DNA of 64,000 nt from Siphonodentalium dalli (Eukaryota; Mollusca; Scaphopoda; Gadilida; Siphonodentaliidae), in NCBI GenBank assembly GCA_032622095.1, contig CP136068.1, positions 130,147,989 to 130,211,988 of the forward strand. Reading direction: 5' to 3'. The notes under the pieces are model-generated. The model made no database searches, was not told the DNA's origin, and saw only the letters and a list, made by a program, of their open reading frames with translations. Position 1 is the first letter of the stretch. Each line of letters begins with the position of its first letter. The position numbers and the translations under genes were made by a program. Below, piece after piece: positions 57,055 through 64,000 of this stretch.

Positions 57055-57770
57055 AAGTATTATATGGACATCTGATACAGGAGTGGATAGGCTGGCACAG
57101 CGACCGGAATGTCGACACTGCATATTTGGGTATCGTGGTGACCGAGATATCTGACATCTGATACAGCAGTGGATAGGCTGGCACAGCGACCGAAATATCG
57201 ACACTGCATAACTGGGTATCGTGGTGACTGAGATATCTGACAATATGATAGAGCAGTGGATAGGGCGGAACAGCAACCGGATCGTCGACACTGCATGATT
57301 GGGTAGTATGGTGACTGAGATATCTGATAACCAGTGGATAGGGCGACACAGCGACCTAATCGTCAACACTGTTTTACTGGATGGCCTAGCATCTGAGGTA
57401 TCTGACACAGTGGATAGGGAGGCACAGCGGCCGGATCGTCGGCACTGTATTACTGAATGGCCTGACATCTGAGACTTCTGATACAGTGGATAGGGCGGCA
57501 CAGCGGTCGGATCGTCAACACTGTATTACTGAATGGCCTGACATCTGAGACTTCTGTTACAGTGGATAGGGCGGCACAGCGGCCGACTCGTCAACACTGT
57601 TTTACTGGATGGCCTAGAATCTGAGGACTCTGACAAAGTGGATAGGGCGGCACAGCGGCCGGATCGTCAACACTGTTTTACTGAATGGCCTGCCATCTGA
57701 GACTTCTGATACAGTGGATAGGGCGGCACAGCGGCCGAATCGTCGATACTGCAAAGCTGGATGACATCAG
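57055..57770. repeat. 80-bp-class minisatellite
   Basis: About nine units of 78-84 bp with GATACAGTGGATAGGGCGGC, ACAGCGGCCGGATCGTC and CACTG plus ATGGCCTGACATCTGA. The first units (GGATAGGCTGGCACAGCGAC) are a distinguishable subtype. Overlapping minus-strand frames with an RRSGRCA/PIH repeat are by-products. Confidence 0.85.
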
Positions 57771-58757
57771 GGCATCTATTGTACCATATCTAATCAGAAC
57801 AAAGGTGGTTCTCTGCTAGGGGAACATATATCGACTATGCTGATAACTATGAGGTAGGCATGACACGACTTACTATACTACGCAGGACTTGGAACGTTAA
57901 TGTGTATTCAATGTGTCCAATATGTCTGCTAAGTAAAAGGTTATGACTCTTAGACTGTGCAATAAACACAACACCCAATTCACTCTGAATTGACCAGCTT
58001 AACTAGAGCCGAGACCGACATAAAACACAAGATGCATTTATTCACAATTAGTCAACAAGAATATACATGTATACAAACAAACAAAATCTACGACTACTTG
58101 GATCATAAAGTGTACAACTTGCGGAAAAGTAATAGATGTAATAAACTCAGGTCTTATATCCGCTATGACTTGACTAACCGGAATATGCGTTCAATATAGG
58201 TCTAGATAGCTAGAACAGGTTAACACCACATCGATACGAACCAACGTATTCACTAAAAACACGCTATAACAACTACGTGACCTGAGTTACATAGCATACA
58301 TACTGTACATTATGTGCTAACTTATTAGCATGAACTGAGCTTAAGACATTAACTTAAGCGACATGTGATTGACAGATAATCGACAAACTTGAATGTCTCC
58401 AATTAACCTGGACAAATTACAGAAGGTCCAGGATTCAATATTATCCTGTATGACTAATCGACTAAATCGAGCTACCTGTGAGGAGTATAATAGCAGCATG
58501 GATAGCACCGGACGACCTTTTGGCACCTGATAATGGACTGACTGGAGGGATAAATCTGGGATGAGCATAATACCTGACATCGGCACGGCGATCGACCAAA
58601 TAGTAACCATCACGCAGCATCAGGATTCGCATAGCCTAAAGCTGCAATTAGCAAGAGACAAGCTTCTGACCACATCATCACCACGGGCTATAGCACTAGC
58701 AGCAAAGTCAGTGCAAAAATACATCAGAGAGTGCTAGTCAGTGTCGTCAACTCTGCT
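57771..58757. other. Sequence upstream of the L1-like LINE
   Basis: No gene recognised. The last few hundred bases may be the LINE's 5' untranslated region. Confidence 0.35.
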
Positions 58758-61700
58758 ATGTCGTCGGTTAAAATTATTTCCGTCAATTGCCGAGGGTTAA
58801 ACAATAGGGAAAAGAGGCGAGATGTATTGACTACCTCAAATCAGAAAATGGAAGTATTTATTGTCTCCATGACACTCATTTCACGGATGATTAACATAAA
58901 ATAATAAGATCTGCATGGGGATATGAATGTGCTTTTTCGTCGTTCAACTCTCAATCGAGAGGTGTTGCTATACTCTTCAAAAATACATTTCAATTCACGG
59001 TACATATCTCTATTAACGACGAAGTGGGCAACTTCTGTCTACTCGATCTAACTATAGAAGATATAAGGTTGACACCTGGTACTGTGTATGGTCCAGATGA
59101 AGACAAGCCGAAATTTTACCAGAAGCTACACAGTCATATGAAAACCTTAGAAAATACACAAATCGTTCTGTGTGGGGATTGGAACCTCGTTCAAAATCAG
59201 AACCTCGACACCAAATACTACTTAAATGTAAACAACCCAAGAGCTAAGTTGACGTTAACATAATCACGAGCAGTCTCGAACTAATCGATTCTTGGCGTGT
59301 AAATAACCCTGACGCTAAACGGTTCACTTGGGGACGTAGACGTCCGCTGAAAATGGCACGATTAGATTTTTTTTTGATTTCACATGACATTCTAAGTTAC
59401 ATTCCGGTTACAGGACCGACCACTCAATGATTTCCATAAAAATGCGAATAAACAACTTCAAACAAGGCCGGGGTTTCTGGAAATTTAACAATTCATTATT
59501 GTTTAGAAAAGAGTACCCAAATATTGTAAAAGAATGCATTCAAGAAAATGTAGAACGTTACGAAAATACAGGGAGCCAGAGCGTTTCCGCAAATGGGTTT
59601 AAAATATCTGATGCCATGTTTTGAGACGCACTTCTTCTGGATATTCGTGGTAAAAAATTCAGTTCTCTTCACGCATAAAAAAAACAATCGGACAACAAAG
59701 AAAAACGGTTAATAAATAGAAAGAATGAAATCGAACGGATTATTTCAAACGGTGACAACTGGGATATCGACAACAAACTCACAGAGGAACATGCGCAAAT
59801 ATATTCCCAACTCGCAACAAAACGAAAGAGAAAATCGCAGGACTCATAGTACGAACAAAGGCAAAATTGATCGAAGATGGTGAAAAACCAACCAAATACT
59901 TTCTTAACATGGAGAAACGAAATTTTATCTCTAAGTCTATAACAGAACTGATCAATAATTCGAATAGGAGAATCGACGATCCAGAAGAAATAATTAAAAC
60001 AACTAAAACATTTTATGAGAACCTTTATTCCGAAAAAATGTCGTTCAATTCCCAGCACAACGCCACATACAATCCCAGACACGTTGATCACCAACGCCTT
60101 AACACCACAACAGTCAGATGACATAGAGGGCCAACTTACATACCAGGAGCTTTCAAACGCACTTTACAAATTAAAAAAATGGAAAATCTCCAGGACCGGA
60201 TGGCTATACCACTGAATTCTTCAAATTTTTCTGGAAAGATATGGGTAGTTTGTTTTACTAAATTCTATCAATGCGTCATACGATAAGCAAGAGATGTCAA
60301 TTACGCAGAAACAGTACAATGATACCCAAAAAAGATAAATCAAGACAATACCTGAAAAACTGGCGACCTATTACACTTTTAAATATATCATACAAACTTG
60401 CGACGTCCTGTATTGCGAATAGATTCTTCCACATATCATAGGCCAGGATCAATCTGGTTTCCTTCCAGGTAGATTTATAGGTGATAATACTCGACTTATA
60501 TACGACCTTATTCACGAAATAGATATTCATAAAAAATCAGGAATGCTACTTTTAATCGATTTTCAGCAGGCCTTTGACACAGTATCGTGGTCGTTTATAC
60601 ACCAGTGCTTGTCGAAATTTAACTTTGGTGATTCTGTGAAAATATGGGTGAAAGCCTTCTATAATAACATACAATCAGCTGTACTGGTCAATGGTTGCAT
60701 CTCGAATTCCTTTAAACCATCGCGTGGCTGTAGGCAGGGAGATCCCCTCTCGTCTTATATTTTTTTAATCTGCGCAGAAATATTTGCTTCAATGATACGT
60801 CAAAACAAAAAATTATCTGGTGTAACCCTAGACAAGACGGAATATAAAATAAACCAATATGCTGACGACACTACTCTCATTCTTGACGGCGACCAAACTA
60901 GTCTTCGGGAGGCATTGGCTGAACTTGAAAATTTCGCAAAAATTTCATAGTTAAAATTCAATATAGACAAATGCCAAATAGTATGGATAGGAACAAAAAA
61001 GATTTGTATTTCCACACCTGTCCCAGAATTCTAAATTAAAGTCTCAAAAACTTTCACTGCACTAGGCATAAACTTCAGTTCTCACCTGCCGGATATCATA
61101 GATCTAAACTACTCAAATAAGATTGAAGAAATCAGACAGTCTATCAATAAATGGAAACACAGGTCATTGACGCCCCTTGGAAGAATTGTGGTAATTAAAT
61201 CCCATCTTATCCCAAAACTGGTACACTTAATTTCAGCTCTGCCAAATCCCAACAGAAAAGTGTTAGACGATCTAAATACACTACTATTCAAATTCGTCTG
61301 GGATTAGAAACGAGACAGAATAAAACGAACACAACTCTTTCAATATTATGAAAATGGGGGCATGCGAATTATAAATATCTACTCCTTTATAGATGCAATA
61401 AAAATAACTTGGATGAGAATGTGTATCTCCAAATCTGCCCCATGGCTTCCACTTGCTCCAACATTATTCGCGGCGTACGGCTCCAAGTACATTTATAATT
61501 ATGAAAGATCAACTAAGAACCATTTCTGACGCAACGTTTTAACCGCCTGGTGGAAGTTTCTCGAAATTACTAATAAACAAGAGCCCATAGGCATTATGTC
61601 TATATGGAACAATATTAATTTAACAATCAACGAAGACACGATAAATGTGAACGAGTGTGGAGAGAAAGGGGTCATTTTTATTAACGATCTTTGCATAGTT

Positions 61701-62870
61701 GATGACCAATTTCATTCAGTTGAATCACTGAGATCGAATTTTGGTGTATCGACAAACTTTGTTACACTACTTAGAAGACAAGTAATGGCTCTTTCTCGTG
61801 ATTTAAATTTGCCTTTAAGAAAAATTCATGGCCCGATAATTCCCAACAATATTTCATTACTGATTCGCCAAAACGGAGAGGAAGGTACTTCTATGACACA
61901 TTCATCATGGAAAATATAAACCCCTCATCGTCATTCATTCGTAAATGGAACAACGATTTAAGCATGAACCTCACATGGAAGCAAATACTATCGAACCCTT
62001 TCAAACTACTACCAGATATTTAATTCCGGTGGTTCCAATACAGAATAATAACTAGGATCATCGGAACGAATAAACTACTGAAAAACATGCGCATAGTAAC
62101 AGATGGATCATGCCAGAGATGCATGCTAACGACGAAACTATTATTCACATTTTCTACGATTGTCCCATGGTAAAGTCTTTTTTAAAAGATGTTGAAGCTT
62201 GGTTAGCAAAATCCAGTATATATATTTCCACATCAAAGGAAAGTTTGCTCCTACCACCCACAGCAGGCAACCAAAACAAAATAACTGCCACATTTATCAC
62301 ACTAATGAAGTACTATATTTATAAAACAAAGTTCACCCCGATGTCATGTCTTTAAAGTAACTTATTATGGAAATTAAGAATAGATGTAGAATTGAACGAA
62401 TTATAGCTCTTAACAACGACCATATCCACGAATTCGACTATGAGTGGTATCCAGTTATGATAGCAGTCAACGAAATGTAGTAACAGTGTACGAATGAGCC
62501 AATGTCTCCCTCTAGATTTCTGTTTGCATACAACAAGAACACATGATACAGTGATAAGAGTAATACATTTATCTATCTATGTATCTATCTATGTAACCGT
62601 ACAATAATATTTACTTCAACTTACTTCTTGATTTATTTTACTTCATGTCAACGCATGCGAATAATCCACAAAGTTAACTGCTAAAAGAGCATACCACATA
62701 TACGAATTTATCGTGAAAACAAATGAACAACACCCACCAAACCCCTTTATATTTCTGATTTCTATTTCTGATTGATATTATCATGTTAACACATATATCA
62801 ATATACTTTATGAACACATGGCTATATGTTATATCTTGAAGTTAATATGTAAATAAAGATATTTAAAAAA
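58758..62870 (+). pseudogene. L1/Tx1-like LINE, nearly full-length ORF2, inactivated
   Basis: Starts MSSVKIISVNCRGLNNREKR, the usual opening of Tx1/L1-clade endonucleases. The endonuclease box QIVLCGDWNLVQNQ is near 59,160-59,200, and the domain ends with RFTWGRRRPLKMARLDFF near 59,320. The linker carries EKPTKYFLNMEKRN (59,880). The RT carries NWRPITLLN (about 60,360), LLLIDFQQAFDTVSWSFI (60,546), GCRQGDPLSSYIFLICAEI (60,727) and QYADDTTLILDG (60,859). The C-terminus includes HIFYDCP (62,143) and ends near 62,480. Many stops and frameshifts (59,262, 59,624, 60,121, 60,950 and others) make it dead. An AATAAAGATATTT tail lies near 62,852. Confidence 0.85.
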
Positions 62871-62880
62871 CAATACATCA

Positions 62881-63813
62881 GGCTGACCATCCACATCACA
62901 TGCCATGGTGGTAAAACTTCAGTCTGAGCCTTCGATTTGGTCAACATCAACATTCTGTGGATTTTAACTGCATTTCCTCGCTGTAGTATGGCTAGGTATG
63001 GTTAGGCGCCTTGCTGGATGGTCCGGAATAGCTGAAATACCCCTTATTCCTCACAGGTAAACAAACATCTCAGCAAATAGACTAAGTCCAAAAAGTCCCT
63101 CAATTAGGTTAAAACTGCATCAAAATACGCTAAAGATTCCACCAAAGTACGAAAAGCGTAATCGGAATAGATAATCACCATAATGAACCAGTTTCCAGAA
63201 CGGAAACACCCCGTAATACTAGAAATAGTATTAAAAGTCCGCCGACCAAATGCTACGAATTACTATCAAAATACTACTACAGCTGATTAGTGGTTACGTT
63301 ATGGCAGTTGGAGTATGACGTAAGCCCGTGCAAGGGAGTGACAACAGGGCAACGGCTCCAACGGTTGGCTCGTTTTTATAGCCGGGGTGGTGGCGCCACC
63401 AATCATTATGGTAGCTGCACCAATGGTAACTCGCGCGTGTACGTGGGATTTCCCGCGGTACACAAGGATTCGTTTACAAACATTGTGCTACGAATGAATT
63501 TGCGTAATATAAAATGCGTAATAATACGAAGTGACAACTAATAGATTATGTACAGGAATTACGCCTTATAATTAGGTATGTATGCGTAACTGATAAATAA
63601 TGACTTTGAGATGAATTACGGACTGTGATGATAGAAATATTTAGTACAGCGAAAATAGGAAATAACGATGACGACCGGCAATCGCTACACTATTGTTTTA
63701 TTTGTACATTTTGATGTTTTGTTTCAAAAAAATTTGGATTGCGGCCTGTATGTTTGATTTTGACACGTAATGTTTTGCCAGCACCTGCTGTGTATAGTCA
63801 TGTGCCTGCATCT
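62881..63813. other. Intergenic sequence, no gene recognised
   Basis: The frame at 63,290-63,541 has no motif I know. A Gly/Ala-rich segment there comes from GGTGGTGGCGCCACC, a local palindrome near 63,385. Confidence 0.35.
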
Positions 63814-63894
63814 GGGGGTGGTGCCTCAGTTGGTAAGGGGTATGTTTTAGGCTAACAAGCCGTCCAGTTGGTTTTAATTCTGATAAACGCGGAT
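63814..63894 (+). repeat. Possible tRNA-derived SINE head
   Basis: GGGGGTGGTGCCTCAGTTGG and TAAGGGG resemble a tRNA acceptor/D-arm with an A-box. GGTTTTAATTC at 63,870-63,880 resembles a degenerate B-box (GGTTCRANYCC) at suitable distance. It does not fold as a clean tRNA, so a SINE promoter is more likely than a tRNA gene. Confidence 0.35.
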
Positions 63895-64000
63895 CTGTGA
63901 TCCATGCACAGGGAAGGTAGTCTTATTTGTGTGTCTGGGCAATTATGCGAGTTGCTTCCCGGCATCGGTGGTATCTACATGCAGTGGAGTGATTTCCCAA

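Noticed and set aside
56968-57501. 177-codon minus-strand ORF with repeated RRSGRCA
   Set aside because: Translation of the 80-bp-class minisatellite; unit length is not constant modulo three.
63814-63894. Functional tRNA gene
   Set aside because: B-box is degenerate and no clean cloverleaf or anticodon arm is visible; better as a SINE head.

Overview
This window looks like intergenic, transposon-dense nuclear DNA of an animal, most likely a marine invertebrate. The species cannot be told from the sequence. The reasons are AT-rich composition, no operons, only isolated exon-like pieces, and dense decayed mobile DNA: CR1/Jockey-like and L1/Tx1-like LINEs, a Penelope-like element, Helitrons, MITEs, minisatellites and a Polinton-type insertion. 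No intact host gene is present. The best host-like exon is 52,044-52,525 (+), a possible nucleoside-phosphate hydrolase/deoxyribosyltransferase-fold domain. Weaker exon-like pieces lie at 41,107-41,243 (-) and 4,901-5,176 (+).

Layout: 1-13,300 holds dispersed repeats, a 0.5-kb foldback, a palindromic minisatellite family and tandem duplications, with no recognised gene. A Penelope-like remnant lies at about 13,320-14,050 (-). From about 14,410 to 31,620 lies one minus-strand CR1/Jockey-like LINE split by two large insertions. The first (15,278-20,330) is a foldback-type element with 1.2-kb inverted arms around a 42-bp minisatellite. The second (21,871-31,175) is a 9.3-kb near-perfect palindrome. 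Plus-strand LINE 3' fragments fill 31,770-35,530. From 37,900 to 42,230 there are a hAT/ZMYM-like fragment, a Harbinger-type MITE and an inverted-repeat-bounded segment. Two head-to-tail minus-strand Helitrons occupy 42,364-51,090, and the second carries a nested Helitron dimer. Then come a TTAA-flanked MITE, the putative exon, a second foldback element (52,564-55,345), an 80-bp-class minisatellite (57,055-57,770), an L1/Tx1-like LINE pseudogene (58,758-62,870) and a possible tRNA-derived SINE head (63,814-63,894).

The most striking object is the palindrome at 21,871-31,175. Its ends begin 5'-AG and it is flanked by an exact 6-bp duplication (TTCCAG), the signature of Polinton/Maverick integration. 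It contains none of the usual Polinton replication, integrase or capsid genes. Instead each 4.55-kb arm carries the same small cassette: a basic 107-residue protein, an optional 64-residue ORF, and a 189-residue C2H2 finger/acidic protein. Cassettes have TATAAGAG promoter-like motifs and a poly(A) signal, and diverge from the central loop. I read it as an integrated inverted-dimer (snap-back-like) derivative of a Polinton-type element. That reading is inference, and the alternative of an assembly fold-back is discussed.
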